NCBI RefSeq assembly: GCF_014201375.1
Contig: NZ_JACHDZ010000001.1
Coordinates: forward strand, 248,001 to 312,000
Source of the DNA: Tunturiibacter empetritectus
GTDB lineage: Bacteria > Acidobacteriota > Terriglobia > Terriglobales > Acidobacteriaceae
Direction: 5' to 3'
DNA: 64,000 bases
The translations under genes and the position numbers were made by a program. This document shows positions 48,878-60,945 of the stretch, one piece after another. The first letter of the stretch is position 1. Each line of letters starts with the position of its first letter. The notes under the pieces are model-generated. The model was given only the letters and a program-made list of their open reading frames with translations. It searched no databases and was not told the origin of the DNA.

Positions 48878-51800
48878 ATGATCTACGATTCAATGACCCA
48901 GATAAGCCGCCTAGGCCAGTGCGGACGCAGAATATCTCGGGGATGGAGCAAGCCGGCATATCTGCTGGCACTTCTGGTCCTCTTCACCTCAGCCGCCTTC
49001 GCGCAGCTGACCACAGCCGACATCCTCGGAACCGTCACCGACGCCACCGGCGCTGTAGTCCCCAACGCCACCATCGTCCTCACCAACAACGGAACCAACG
49101 AGAAGCGCACCACCACCTCCAACAGCTCGGGCGACTATAACTTCACGCTCCTGCCAGTCGGACACTACTCCGTTTCGGTCAAAGCATCGGGATTCCAGAC
49201 CTTTATCACCAAAGACCTGTCCGTAGAAGCAGGCGACCGCGCCCGCAACGACGTCCACCTGCTCACCGGTTCGGAGAACACCGTCGTCGAAGTAACGGCC
49301 AGCACCCCGCTCCTCCAGGCCGACAGCGCAACCGTCAGCTCCACTGTGACGGCAAAAGCCGTGCAGGATCTTCCCCTCAACGGCCGTAACTTCGTTCAGC
49401 TCGTGGGCCTCGTCCCCGGCGCCAACGAGGGAGCAGGCAACGGCCTCTCGAGCGGTGGCCGTCCCGATGATCGTCGTACCAACGCAGCCGGCCTCTCCGT
49501 CAACGGACAGGACGACTCCCTAAACAACTGGGTCGTTGACGGTATCGACGACAACGAACGCATCATCGGCACCATCGGTATCAAGCCGAACGTCGAAGGT
49601 ATTCAGGAGATCACCGTCCAGACCAACAGCTACTCACCAGAGGCTGGTCGTACCGCCGGCGGCGTCATCAACCTCATCACCCGCTCTGGAACAAACGCAT
49701 TCCACGGTTCGGTCTACGAGTACTTCCGCAACGACATCACCGACGCCCGTAACGTCTTCGCAACCTCCGGCAAGAAACCCGAGCTGCGTCAAAATCAGTA
49801 CGGCGTCAGCATCGGCGGACCGATCTTCAGAGACAGAACCTTCTTCTACTTTGACTGGGAAGGCCTCCGGAACGTCCAGGGCGTTACCGACACCGGCACC
49901 GTACCGACAATCGACGAATACAACAACATCAACAGCATCAATGGTGGATCGCCTCAGGCTCTTTTCACCACGAACAACGGAACACTGCAGGCACATCAGG
50001 GATTGGTTACCGGCACGCCAGTGCCCATCAATCCGATTGCACTCGCCTACCTGAAGCTTTACCCGGCACCGACCAACAGCAATCTCTCGAACAACTACAT
50101 CATCAGCCCGAGCAAAACGCAGAGCTACAACCTTTATGACGCTCGCGTTGACCACAGGTTCAACGACAAAAATCTGTTGTTCGGCCGTTGGTCCTACAAC
50201 AAGGTCACCAGCTTCACTCCTCCCAACTTCGGAACCGTAAATGGTGTTCAGGTCTCGGGCGGAAGATACAACTTCGACGGCCCTGCATCCGACTTCGCAA
50301 CACAGTTTGCATTCGGCTTCACGCACATCTTCAACCCCAGCCTGCTGGTCGACCTGCGGTTGGGCTACACCCGCATCAACAACCTCTCTCTTCCGCTCAA
50401 CTATGGCATCGGCATCGATCAGAAACTCGGCTTCCCTGCCAGCATGACCAACTTCAGCCCCTTTGCTGACTCACTCACGCCCTTCGCGACCGGCCCCTTC
50501 GGCGACATCGGCGATGGTGCTTATGTTCCCCTGCAGGACATCGACAACACCTTCCAGTACTCAGGTACGCTTAGCTGGACCAAGGGCAATCACAACATCA
50601 AGGCGGGCCTCAGCCTCATTCGCCGCCAGGCTCGTAACGTCCAAAGCGCCTCTGCAGTTGGTGCATATCAGTTCAACCTTCAGAGCGACACCTTAAACGC
50701 CAATAAAGACCAGAAAACAATTCAGGACAACCAGCTGGCCTCGACTCTCCTCGGCGGCTTCAACAACCAGCAGCGTAACTTCAACATCAACGCGCCGGAC
50801 TACCGCAGCTGGGAGCCAGGCGGGTTCGTTCAGGACAGCTGGAAGGTCAACCCCAAGCTGACCCTGGTCTATGGCCTTCGCTACGATGTATTCACCCCAT
50901 TCACCGAAGCTCATAACCATATCTCGAACTACGACTTCCTTGACGCGCTCAGCAACCCAGCTGCTGCTACGAGCAGTGCCTTGAAGATTGCTAATGTCAA
51001 CGGCGTCAACTCGCAGGTCAACCTCCCAACCGACTACGGCGATGTTGCTCCGCGCGTTGGTTTCTCCGCGCAACTCACACCCCAAACCGTCCTCCGCGGT
51101 GGCTACGGAATCAGCTACTTCCCCGGCAACTACACTTCCAACGCCGACCTGAAGAACGCACCGTTTACCTCCGTATATAACCCCTCCTGCCAATCCACCA
51201 TCGCAGTCCAGCTCATTCAGTATGAGAATGGGGGCACGCTGCCCAAGGGCCAAAACGGGGACTGCGCCACTCAGGGACAACCTGGGGACTTGAGCCTGGG
51301 AATTCCACAACCCGCTGCACCCACAACAGCACAACTCGCCAATCTGGCTACGATCCCCGGTATCGGGTTCGTCGCGGAAGCGCCGAAGTTCAAGAACGCC
51401 ATGATCCAGCAGTACAACCTGCAGGTTCAGCAGCAGTTCGGATCCAACGTCTTCACCATCGGCTATGTCGGCAACATTGGACAGCACCTGCCGGAATCGA
51501 TTAATAACATCAACCAGGCGCTGCCATATGACCCCTTTGCTACATTGGGGAGCGCCGCCAACCCGGTAGGCGGAGCCCGTCCGCTCGATGCAGTCTTCCA
51601 TGCTGCCGGAAAATACGCACCTGGCGGTATCAGCTATATCAACAGCGGCGGCATATCCAACTACAACGCTCTTCAGACCTCCTACCAGCGTCGCTTTACC
51701 AAGGGGCTGGCCTTTGATGCGAACTACACTTGGGGCAAAGCTCTGAGCGACATCACTGGCTTCTCCCAACAGGGAGGCAATCAGGGATGGAGCAACGCAA

Positions 51801-52423
51801 ATCCGTTCAACATTCGGAAAACCGAGTATGGAATTGCAGAGCTTGATATTCAAAACCGCTTCGCTCTCGGTCTCAACTACGAACTGCAGTACGGCAAGAG
51901 CTTCACTGGTGCTAAGAAAGCCGCTCTTGGCGGATGGTCGTTCAATACCATCACCGTTTGGCAGAGTGGTAAACCGTTCACCATCACAAACACAGGCTCC
52001 GGCATCGACAATCCTGATGGAAATGGCTTCAATAACCGTGCTGTTCCACAGAACAGTGGTGGCCAGGACCGTCCAAACCAGATTGGCGATGCGCGTGGCT
52101 CGAAGTCGATCCACCACTTCTTCAACACTGCAGCCTTTCAACCTCAGGCCCTTGGAACCGTTGGAACCGCGCAGCGCAATTCGCTGTTCGGACCCAACTT
52201 CCGTCACGTAGACCTCTCGGTCTTCAAAACCTTCACCATTACCGAACGCTTCGGACTGCAGTTCCGCGCAGAGAGCTACAACATCTCGAACACGCCGAAC
52301 TTCTATCTGAACAACGGACAACCGGGCGATCAGCTAGGCAACGCTAGTTTCGGATCCATCTCGCAGACCGATCCGAACTACACCGCCCGGCAGTACCAGT
52401 TTGCCCTCAAGGTACTGTTCTAA
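48878..52423 (+). CDS. Oar-like TonB-dependent receptor (fourth)
   Basis: The 1181-residue product has an extended N-terminus before the signal helix (AYLLALLVLFTSAAFAQ). The second Met at 48893 is an alternative start. A carboxypeptidase-regulatory-like domain follows (DILGTVTDATGAVVPNATIV), then a plug with VQDLPLNGRNFVQLVGLVPG and NAFHGSVYEYFRND. The barrel ends YQFALKVLF. It is closely similar in motif wording to the receptor at 6305 and is probably a paralog. The GH1 beta-glucosidase 289 bases downstream and the LacI-like operators upstream suggest uptake of a beta-glucoside or oligosaccharide, but this rests on context. Confidence 0.93.
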   Translation: MIYDSMTQISRLGQCGRRISRGWSKPAYLLALLVLFTSAAFAQLTTADILGTVTDATGAVVPNATIVLTNNGTNEKRTTTSNSSGDYNFTLLPVGHYSVSVKASGFQTFITKDLSVEAGDRARNDVHLLTGSENTVVEVTASTPLLQADSATVSSTVTAKAVQDLPLNGRNFVQLVGLVPGANEGAGNGLSSGGRPDDRRTNAAGLSVNGQDDSLNNWVVDGIDDNERIIGTIGIKPNVEGIQEITVQTNSYSPEAGRTAGGVINLITRSGTNAFHGSVYEYFRNDITDARNVFATSGKKPELRQNQYGVSIGGPIFRDRTFFYFDWEGLRNVQGVTDTGTVPTIDEYNNINSINGGSPQALFTTNNGTLQAHQGLVTGTPVPINPIALAYLKLYPAPTNSNLSNNYIISPSKTQSYNLYDARVDHRFNDKNLLFGRWSYNKVTSFTPPNFGTVNGVQVSGGRYNFDGPASDFATQFAFGFTHIFNPSLLVDLRLGYTRINNLSLPLNYGIGIDQKLGFPASMTNFSPFADSLTPFATGPFGDIGDGAYVPLQDIDNTFQYSGTLSWTKGNHNIKAGLSLIRRQARNVQSASAVGAYQFNLQSDTLNANKDQKTIQDNQLASTLLGGFNNQQRNFNINAPDYRSWEPGGFVQDSWKVNPKLTLVYGLRYDVFTPFTEAHNHISNYDFLDALSNPAAATSSALKIANVNGVNSQVNLPTDYGDVAPRVGFSAQLTPQTVLRGGYGISYFPGNYTSNADLKNAPFTSVYNPSCQSTIAVQLIQYENGGTLPKGQNGDCATQGQPGDLSLGIPQPAAPTTAQLANLATIPGIGFVAEAPKFKNAMIQQYNLQVQQQFGSNVFTIGYVGNIGQHLPESINNINQALPYDPFATLGSAANPVGGARPLDAVFHAAGKYAPGGISYINSGGISNYNALQTSYQRRFTKGLAFDANYTWGKALSDITGFSQQGGNQGWSNANPFNIRKTEYGIAELDIQNRFALGLNYELQYGKSFTGAKKAALGGWSFNTITVWQSGKPFTITNTGSGIDNPDGNGFNNRAVPQNSGGQDRPNQIGDARGSKSIHHFFNTAAFQPQALGTVGTAQRNSLFGPNFRHVDLSVFKTFTITERFGLQFRAESYNISNTPNFYLNNGQPGDQLGNASFGSISQTDPNYTARQYQFALKVLF

Positions 52424-52441
52424 CCCAACCCAACACAACCA

Positions 52442-52478
52442 GCCCGTCGGCGAAGAGGAACCCTCTTTGCCGACGGGC
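52442..52478 (+). terminator. Strong intrinsic terminator after the fourth TonB receptor
   Basis: GCCCGTCGGC pairs perfectly with GCCGACGGGC. Inside, AAGAGG pairs with CCTCTT, leaving a very small loop. AACTTTTG follows. It lies 18 bases after the receptor stop and probably separates the receptor transcript from the GH1 gene. Confidence 0.8.
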
Positions 52479-52493
52479 AACTTTTGCCCCTAC

Positions 52494-52690
52494 CCGAAAA
52501 TAAATCTCAAAAACCTGTCACATTTTGAGCACCACAAAAACACCATCCAAAACACCACATCCACCACGCAAAACACCACAACCACACCAGCAAAACACCA
52601 CGTCTCCGACCACGATTTCCCCAAAAAACCCTTCAAAATCCGAGCTTTCACCTCTCCAAATTTTTTCTCGCGAACTTCGTTCAAAAATAA
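52494..52690. repeat. AAAACACCAC-type intergenic repeat element, copy 2
   Basis: This copy starts with CGAAAATAAATCTCAAA and CCTGTCACATTTTGAGC. It continues with AAAACACCAC-like units near 52536, 52549, 52569 and 52591 and ends in C/A-rich sequence just before the GH1 start. Order and wording match copy 1 at 16470. It also sits immediately upstream of a plus-strand gene. Confidence 0.7.
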
Positions 52691-52711
52691 TCCGCACGGA
52701 GACCACCTGAC

Positions 52712-54208
52712 ATGAATCGCCGAAGTTTTCTCGCCCAAACCTCCGCATGGGCCGCAGCCACCGCGCTCCCCAGGCTCTCCGCAGCCTCCATCCTTCCCTC
52801 CCTCGACGCCTCCGCTGAGCAAACCCCAGCCGCTGGCGAAGTCAAATTCCCAAAGGACTTCCTCTGGGGTACCGCCACCGCCGCCTATCAGGTCGAAGGT
52901 GCCTGGAATATTGACGGTAGAGGCGAAACCGTCTGGGACCGCTTCAGCCACTCTCCAGGCAACGTCAAGGGTGCCTACACCGGCGACGTCTCCTGCGACG
53001 ATTACCACCGCTACCCCGGCGACATCGCCCTCATGAAGCAGATGAACATGCGCAGCTACCGCTACTCCATCGCATGGTCGCGCATCCAGCCCACCGGCGA
53101 AGGAGCCATAAATCAGAAGGGAATCGACTACTACAAGCGCCTCACCGACGCCGTCCTGGGCGCCGGAATGCGCCCTCTCGTCACCCTCTACCACTGGGAT
53201 CTCCCTCAGCCTCTCGAAGACAAAGGCGGCTGGCCCAACCGCGACACCGCCGCCCGCTTCGCCGACTACACTGAGATCGCCCTCAAAGCGTTGGGCGACC
53301 GCATCCAGACCTGGGCCATCTTCAACGAGCCCTGGGTCTTCACCTACCTCGGCTACGGAACCGGAGTCCACGCCCCAGGCAAACAAGACTTCGACCTCTT
53401 CCTCAAGGCCTCCCACACCGTAAACCTCGCACAGGGAGACGCCTTCCGCGCCATCAAGGCCATCGCCCCGAAATCGAAGGTCGGCAGCGCCTTCAGCATG
53501 TCGTCCACAACTCCCGCAACCTCCTCGCCGGAAGACGCAGCCGCCGCCAAACGCTTCGACGCCTTCAACAACGTCTGGTTCCTCGAAACTGCCTTACGCG
53601 GTCGCTATCCCGAAGCCTTCGTCCACGGTGTTCCTCTCGAGGCCATGGGAGTTCAAAGTGGCGACGACAAGCGTATGACCGCACCCCTCGACTACATCGG
53701 CGTCAACTATTACTTCCGCCAAATAGTCGCCAATCTCAAAACACCCGCCCCCACCAAGCCCACTTACGACGCGATGGGCTTCGATCACTACAACGGAAAA
53801 GAAGGCACCCTCACCGACTTTGGCTGGGAGGTCTATCCACGCGGCATGTACGAGATCGTGCAGCGTGTCTCGCAGGACTACAAACTCCCCATCGAGATCA
53901 CCGAAAACGGCTGCTCCTACGGCGACTATCCCGATGCCAACGGCCGCGTCAACGACGTTCGACGAATTCACTACTACCGCGAGCACCTCCGCGAACTCGC
54001 CCGCGCCATTCACGACGGAGCAGACGTCCGTGGCTATCACTCCTGGTCCATCCTCGACAACTTCGAGTGGGGCGAGGGGTACACCCAACGCTTCGGCATG
54101 GTCTTCGTGGACTTCCCCACCCAGCGCCGCTTCATGAAGGACTCGGCAAAGTGGTACGCCCGAGTCGCCGCCACCAACACCATCGAAGCCACAGCCGCGA
54201 CGACCTAA
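52712..54208 (+). CDS. GH1 beta-glucosidase with Tat-type signal
   Basis: The 498-residue product starts MNRRSFLAQTSAWAAATALP, a twin-arginine-type signal, so the enzyme is probably periplasmic. The GH1 fold is shown by FLWGTATAAYQVEGAW, YRYSIAWSRIQPTG, LYHWDLPQPL, the acid/base Glu206 in FNEPW, the nucleophile Glu398 in ITENG, and WSILDNFEWGEGY. It would remove glucose from beta-glucosides after import by the TonB receptor upstream. A terminator and a repeat element separate it from the receptor, so it probably has its own promoter. Its export fits the receptor-enzyme pairing. Confidence 0.95.
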   Translation: MNRRSFLAQTSAWAAATALPRLSAASILPSLDASAEQTPAAGEVKFPKDFLWGTATAAYQVEGAWNIDGRGETVWDRFSHSPGNVKGAYTGDVSCDDYHRYPGDIALMKQMNMRSYRYSIAWSRIQPTGEGAINQKGIDYYKRLTDAVLGAGMRPLVTLYHWDLPQPLEDKGGWPNRDTAARFADYTEIALKALGDRIQTWAIFNEPWVFTYLGYGTGVHAPGKQDFDLFLKASHTVNLAQGDAFRAIKAIAPKSKVGSAFSMSSTTPATSSPEDAAAAKRFDAFNNVWFLETALRGRYPEAFVHGVPLEAMGVQSGDDKRMTAPLDYIGVNYYFRQIVANLKTPAPTKPTYDAMGFDHYNGKEGTLTDFGWEVYPRGMYEIVQRVSQDYKLPIEITENGCSYGDYPDANGRVNDVRRIHYYREHLRELARAIHDGADVRGYHSWSILDNFEWGEGYTQRFGMVFVDFPTQRRFMKDSAKWYARVAATNTIEATAATT

Positions 54209-54210
54209 CC

Positions 54211-54248
54211 AGCAACGAACGGAGCGCAGAGCAACGAACGGGGCGCAG
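54211..54248. repeat. Two-copy 19-bp tandem repeat
   Basis: AGCAACGAACGGAGCGCAG is followed directly by AGCAACGAACGGGGCGCAG, one mismatch apart. It lies between the GH1 stop and the MutS-like gene start, a 61-base gap. Confidence 0.7.
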
Positions 54249-54269
54249 AGGGTAAGCGATAATACCTCT

Positions 54270-56081
54270 GTGCCTCCGTCCGATCTTTCTCCCTCCGAAG
54301 AGTACAAGCAGCGCCAGCAAGCCCGCGAGCAGCAGGTTGCGCACTTCGAGAGACTGCATCGACGCTTTGGAAATATCCGCCTCCTCGTAGTCATCGCAAT
54401 CCTCATCGCCGCCTGGCTCTCTCTCCATAACGACGTCTTTTCCCCGTGGTGGCTGCTGGCAGGTCCCGTAGTATTCCTCGCGCTAGCTATCCTTCACGCC
54501 AGAGTGCTACGCCGTCGAGCCTGCGCCGAACGCGCCGTAGACTTCTATCGCAAGGGCCTCGCCCGCATCGAAGACCGCTGGAACGGCACTGGCCAAACCG
54601 GCGAGCGCATCGACACCCACGCCAGCCTCTACGCCACCGATCTCGACCTCTTCGGCCCCGGCAGTCTCTTCGAATTTCTCTCGCTCGCCCGCACCCGCAT
54701 GGGCGAAGACACCCTCGCCTCGTGGCTCCTCTCTCCATCCCCCGTCGCCGACATCAAGCAACGCCACGCCGCACTCACTGAACTTCGCACCCGCCTCGAT
54801 CTCCGCGAAGACATAGCCATCCTTGGAGAAGATCTCAAGGTGGGCATCCACGCAGACGCCCTCACGCACTGGGCTGAGGCGCCCAATCAGCTCAAACATC
54901 AGGCTCTCCGCTGGCTCTCTCTCCTCATCTCTCTCGCATCGATAGCCTCCGTCGTCTTCTGGGCGCAACGCGGAGAAAAAACTCCTTTCTTTCTCATCCT
55001 CATCGTGGCAAGCGTCGTCACCGCATCGCTTCGCAAGCAAACCGCGGCAGTCCTTCAATCCACCGAGCACGCCCTCAAAGATCTGCAACTCCTCTCATCC
55101 CTCCTTGCCCGCCTCGAACGCGAAAACTTCGAATCCCCACGTCTGCAGACTCTCAAGCAGCAGCTCTCCTCGCATCACCTCGCCGACTCTCAAGCCATCG
55201 CCCGCCTGCGCACCATCGTGGAGTACATCAACGCCCTCGAAAACCCCATCCTGCGCTTCCTCAACGTGCCACTCCTCTACGGCGTCCAGGTCGCCTACGC
55301 AGCCGAGGCCTGGCGCAGCGCCCACGGAACCGCAGTGCGCTCCTGGCTTGCGGCAATCGGCGAAGCCGAAGCGCTTCTCTCCCTCTCCGCCTACACCTAC
55401 GAGCATCCCGCCGACCCCTTCCCCGAGTTCGTCGCAAGTCTCGAACACATCCCAGTTCCCCCCTGCTTCATCGCCGAACAACTCGGCCACCCGCTCATCC
55501 CCGCCGCAAAGTGCGTTCGCAACAACGTCAGCGTCTGCGGCGAAACCCGTGTCCTGCTCATCAGCGGCTCCAACATGTCCGGCAAAAGCACCCTCATGCG
55601 CGCCGTCGGCATCAACACAGTCCTCGCCATGGCTGGCGCTCCCGTCCGCGCCGCAAGATTGCAACTCACGCCGCTACAAATAGGCGCAAGCATCCTTATC
55701 AACGACTCGCTCCAGGAGGGCAGCTCCCGCTTCTACGCCGAGATCACGCGTCTCCGCCAGATCTGCGACCTCGCCGAAAAAAATCCCCCCGTCCTCTTCC
55801 TCCTCGACGAGCTCCTCCAGGGCACAAACTCCAAAGACCGCCTCATCGGAGCCGAAGGCGTAGTCCGCGCCCTCCTCGACAGCGGCGCCATCGGCCTCAT
55901 CAGCACCCACGATCTAGCCCTCACCAACATCGGCGAACAGCGCGACCCCCGCCTTCACAATGTGCATCTTCAGGACGAAATCGAAGACGGAAAGATGAGC
56001 TTCGACTTCAAGTTGCACGAGGGCGTCGTCACCAAGAGCAACGGCATCGAGCTCATGCGCCTCATAGGCCTCAAAGTATGA
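54270..56081 (+). CDS. Membrane-anchored MutS-family ATPase
   Basis: The 603-residue product starts with GTG. Two hydrophobic helices near the N-terminus (LLVVIAILIAAWL and WWLLAGPVVFLALAIL) and another pair near 215-250 predict membrane insertion. The middle resembles the MutS core helices (LENPILRFLNVPLLYGVQ). The C-terminal ABC-type ATPase has Walker A GSNMSGKSTLMR (433-444), LINDSLQEGSSRFYAEI, Walker B LFLLDELLQGTNSKDR and the His of ISTHDLALT. The mismatch-recognition domain I (Phe-x-Glu motif) is absent, so it is not a classical mismatch-repair MutS. Function is unknown; a role in DNA structure handling at the membrane is speculation. Confidence 0.85.
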   Translation: MPPSDLSPSEEYKQRQQAREQQVAHFERLHRRFGNIRLLVVIAILIAAWLSLHNDVFSPWWLLAGPVVFLALAILHARVLRRRACAERAVDFYRKGLARIEDRWNGTGQTGERIDTHASLYATDLDLFGPGSLFEFLSLARTRMGEDTLASWLLSPSPVADIKQRHAALTELRTRLDLREDIAILGEDLKVGIHADALTHWAEAPNQLKHQALRWLSLLISLASIASVVFWAQRGEKTPFFLILIVASVVTASLRKQTAAVLQSTEHALKDLQLLSSLLARLERENFESPRLQTLKQQLSSHHLADSQAIARLRTIVEYINALENPILRFLNVPLLYGVQVAYAAEAWRSAHGTAVRSWLAAIGEAEALLSLSAYTYEHPADPFPEFVASLEHIPVPPCFIAEQLGHPLIPAAKCVRNNVSVCGETRVLLISGSNMSGKSTLMRAVGINTVLAMAGAPVRAARLQLTPLQIGASILINDSLQEGSSRFYAEITRLRQICDLAEKNPPVLFLLDELLQGTNSKDRLIGAEGVVRALLDSGAIGLISTHDLALTNIGEQRDPRLHNVHLQDEIEDGKMSFDFKLHEGVVTKSNGIELMRLIGLKV

Positions 56082-56091
56082 GGCCATCATC

Positions 56092-56175
56092 CCCCGACCA
56101 ACGGGAGGACCAAGCGAAGCGGTATACATGTCACGAAGTGACCGCTTCCCGCGCAGGGAGCCCGTCCGGCAGGAC
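56092..56175 (+). repeat. REP-like 83-bp repeat, copy B
   Basis: CCCCGACCAACGGGAGGACC opens the unit, followed by GGTATACATGTCACGAAGTG and GCCCGTCCGGCAGGAC. It matches copy A at 34968 with scattered substitutions. The central palindrome is TCACGAAGTGA. It lies between the MutS-like gene and etfB. Confidence 0.8.
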
Positions 56176-56318
56176 AGCGTCTTTGGGAGCGTTGACGAAC
56201 TGAACGCCCATTCAGTATCCTTCTCGCGTCGGAGCAACGCTCTTTTCCCGAAGCGATCCTTCAAAGAGTCAAACCGAAAAGTCAAACCACACGAGACACA
56301 GGATAAGGTAGAGATGAC

Positions 56319-57077
56319 ATGCGCATACTGACCTACATTCGGCAGGTCCTCGACGCCGAAGAGAGCGTGCACATCGCGAACAACGCCGTCGCGCTCGAAA
56401 ACAGCAAGCTCGTCATGGACACCATGGACGAGTACGGCGTCGAAGAGGCACTGCGCCTCCGCGAAAGCGGCATCGAAGCCGAGGTTATCGCCATAGCCGT
56501 AGGCCCTGCCCGCGTGCAGGACGCCCTCCGCACCGCCCTCGCCATGGGTGCCGACCGCGCCATCCACGTCGAAACCGATGTCCGACTAGACGCCATCGCA
56601 CTCAGCAAAGTCCTCGCCCAGCTGGCCAGGCAGGAAGAAGCAACTCTCATCCTCTCCGGCGGTCAGCAGGCCGACTGGGACTCGCACGCCCTCGCCGCCG
56701 CCACCGCCGAGCGCCTCAACTGGCCGCAGGTCACCTGGACCAGCGCCCTCGCGCTCGCAGGCACCACCCTCACCGGCAAGCACGACGCTGACGAAGGCAG
56801 CGAGTCCTTCACACTCGAGCTCCCCGCGGTCGTCACCACCCAGCAGGGGCTCAACGAGCCGCGCTATCCCACGCTCCCCAACATCATGAAGTCGAAGAAA
56901 AAAGAGCTGCGCAAAGAGTCTCTCGACCAATTCGACGCAGCGCCAAAGCTGAAGTTCGTTAGCGCCGAGATACAGGTCAAAAATCGCCTCAACAAAATCC
57001 TCGATGGCAAAGACGCTCCCGCTGCCGCCGCGCAACTGGTGGATCTTCTCCGCAACGAAGCAAGGGTGATCGCATGA
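56319..57077 (+). CDS. etfB: Electron transfer flavoprotein, beta subunit
   Basis: The product has 252 residues, the normal length. The N-terminus [14 protein letters not shown] and [14 protein letters not shown], then [26 protein letters not shown] and the ETF-beta signature area ([20 protein letters not shown]) identify EtfB. The subunit binds AMP and forms the FAD-containing heterodimer with EtfA. It accepts electrons from acyl-CoA and similar dehydrogenases. Its stop overlaps the etfA start by 4 bases. The Fe-S oxidoreductase 223 bases further on is the likely membrane acceptor. Confidence 0.96.
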   Translation: MRILTYIRQVLDAEESVHIANNAVALENSKLVMDTMDEYGVEEALRLRESGIEAEVIAIAVGPARVQDALRTALAMGADRAIHVETDVRLDAIALSKVLAQLARQEEATLILSGGQQADWDSHALAAATAERLNWPQVTWTSALALAGTTLTGKHDADEGSESFTLELPAVVTTQQGLNEPRYPTLPNIMKSKKKELRKESLDQFDAAPKLKFVSAEIQVKNRLNKILDGKDAPAAAAQLVDLLRNEARVIA

Positions 57078-58024
57078 TTCTCGTCGTCGTGGAGTACGTC
57101 AACGGCAAAGTAAGCAAGAGTACCTGGGAGATGATCACCGCCGCTCGCGAGTCAGGCCGCGAAGCTCCAGTCACCGCTCTAGTCCTCGGTAGCAACATCG
57201 CAGCAATAGCCGCTGAAATAGCCAAAGCCGTCGATCAGGTTCTCGTCGCCGATCTCCCAGCGCTCGCCCAATACGACCCCGAACTCTGGTCCGCCGCCGT
57301 CGCGCAGATCGCCACCGAAGGCGAAGCCTCTCTCGTTCTCATCGGCGGCAGCCGCAGCGGTCGCGAGTACAGCCCACGCGTAGCCATCAAACTCGACGCG
57401 CCCCTACTCGAAGACGTCATCACCCTTAAAGCCACCGGCGACACCATCACCGCGCAACACTACACCTTCCTCGCCCGCGTCACAGAAACCATCGAAACCA
57501 CCACACCCATCGCCGTAGTCACAGTCAAACCCGGCGTCTTCAACCCCGCAACACCAAAGGCCGAAGCAGCCGAACAGTTTGACGTAGACCTCAACCTTCC
57601 CACGCCGCGCCTCAAGGTCACCGGCAAGACCGCCGAGCGCAGCTCCCGCATCTCGCTCGCCGAAGCCGAGATCGTCGTCTCCGGCGGCCGCGGCGTAGGC
57701 AGCGCGGAAGGCTTCACCCAGTACGTCGAAGCCCTCGCCGACCAGCTCGGCGCCGCAGTCGGAGCCACCCGCGCCATCGTCGATGCAGGCTGGCGCCCCT
57801 ACTCCGAGCAAGTCGGCCAGACAGGCAAAACCGTCCAACCCAAGACCTACATTGCCATCGGAATCTCCGGCGCGGTCCAACATCTCTCTGGCATGAACAA
57901 GAGCAAAACCATCGTAGCTATCAACCGCGACGCCGAAGCCCCCATCTTCAAAATCGCCGACTACGGCATCATCGGCGACGTAACCCAGCTAGTCCCCGCC
58001 ATCCTCAACGAACTCAAAAAATAA
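57074..58024 (+). CDS. etfA: Electron transfer flavoprotein, alpha subunit
   Basis: The 316-residue product has an N-terminal nucleotide-binding-like domain and the conserved C-terminal FAD domain. The latter has [54 protein letters not shown] and [21 protein letters not shown]. It carries the redox-active FAD of the EtfAB dimer. The ATGA overlap with etfB supports equimolar translation. No acyl-CoA dehydrogenase lies in the window, so the electron donor is elsewhere in the genome. Confidence 0.96.
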   Translation: MILVVVEYVNGKVSKSTWEMITAARESGREAPVTALVLGSNIAAIAAEIAKAVDQVLVADLPALAQYDPELWSAAVAQIATEGEASLVLIGGSRSGREYSPRVAIKLDAPLLEDVITLKATGDTITAQHYTFLARVTETIETTTPIAVVTVKPGVFNPATPKAEAAEQFDVDLNLPTPRLKVTGKTAERSSRISLAEAEIVVSGGRGVGSAEGFTQYVEALADQLGAAVGATRAIVDAGWRPYSEQVGQTGKTVQPKTYIAIGISGAVQHLSGMNKSKTIVAINRDAEAPIFKIADYGIIGDVTQLVPAILNELKK

Positions 58025-58078
58025 CCACTGAGTTCAAGCAAGCACTATTCTCGTCTCAAGAATCTTGCATCTAGGTAC

Positions 58079-58134
58079 CCCAAGGCTTTAGCCTTGGGTC
58101 TCTCAATCCGCCATTAACGTGGGGCTTTGGCCCC
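58079..58134. repeat. Paired intergenic palindromes
   Basis: CCCAAGGC-TTTA-GCCTTGGG (58079-58098) and GGGGC-TTTG-GCCCC (58121-58134) form two hairpins in tandem. They lie between etfA and the Fe-S oxidoreductase gene. They look like a mobile-type intergenic repeat. They could partly terminate the etfBA transcript, but T-runs are lacking. Confidence 0.6.
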
Positions 58135-58247
58135 TAAGGTATGTCTTCCTCATCGCGTAATTCGCATCAACGCATGGAAAGATCCAACGCTCGTAGAAAC
58201 GACGCACAGATCGTCATCACAAGCACTAGACGACCGACTCAAGCCCA

Positions 58248-60944
<2,697 letters not shown>

Positions 60945-60945
60945 A

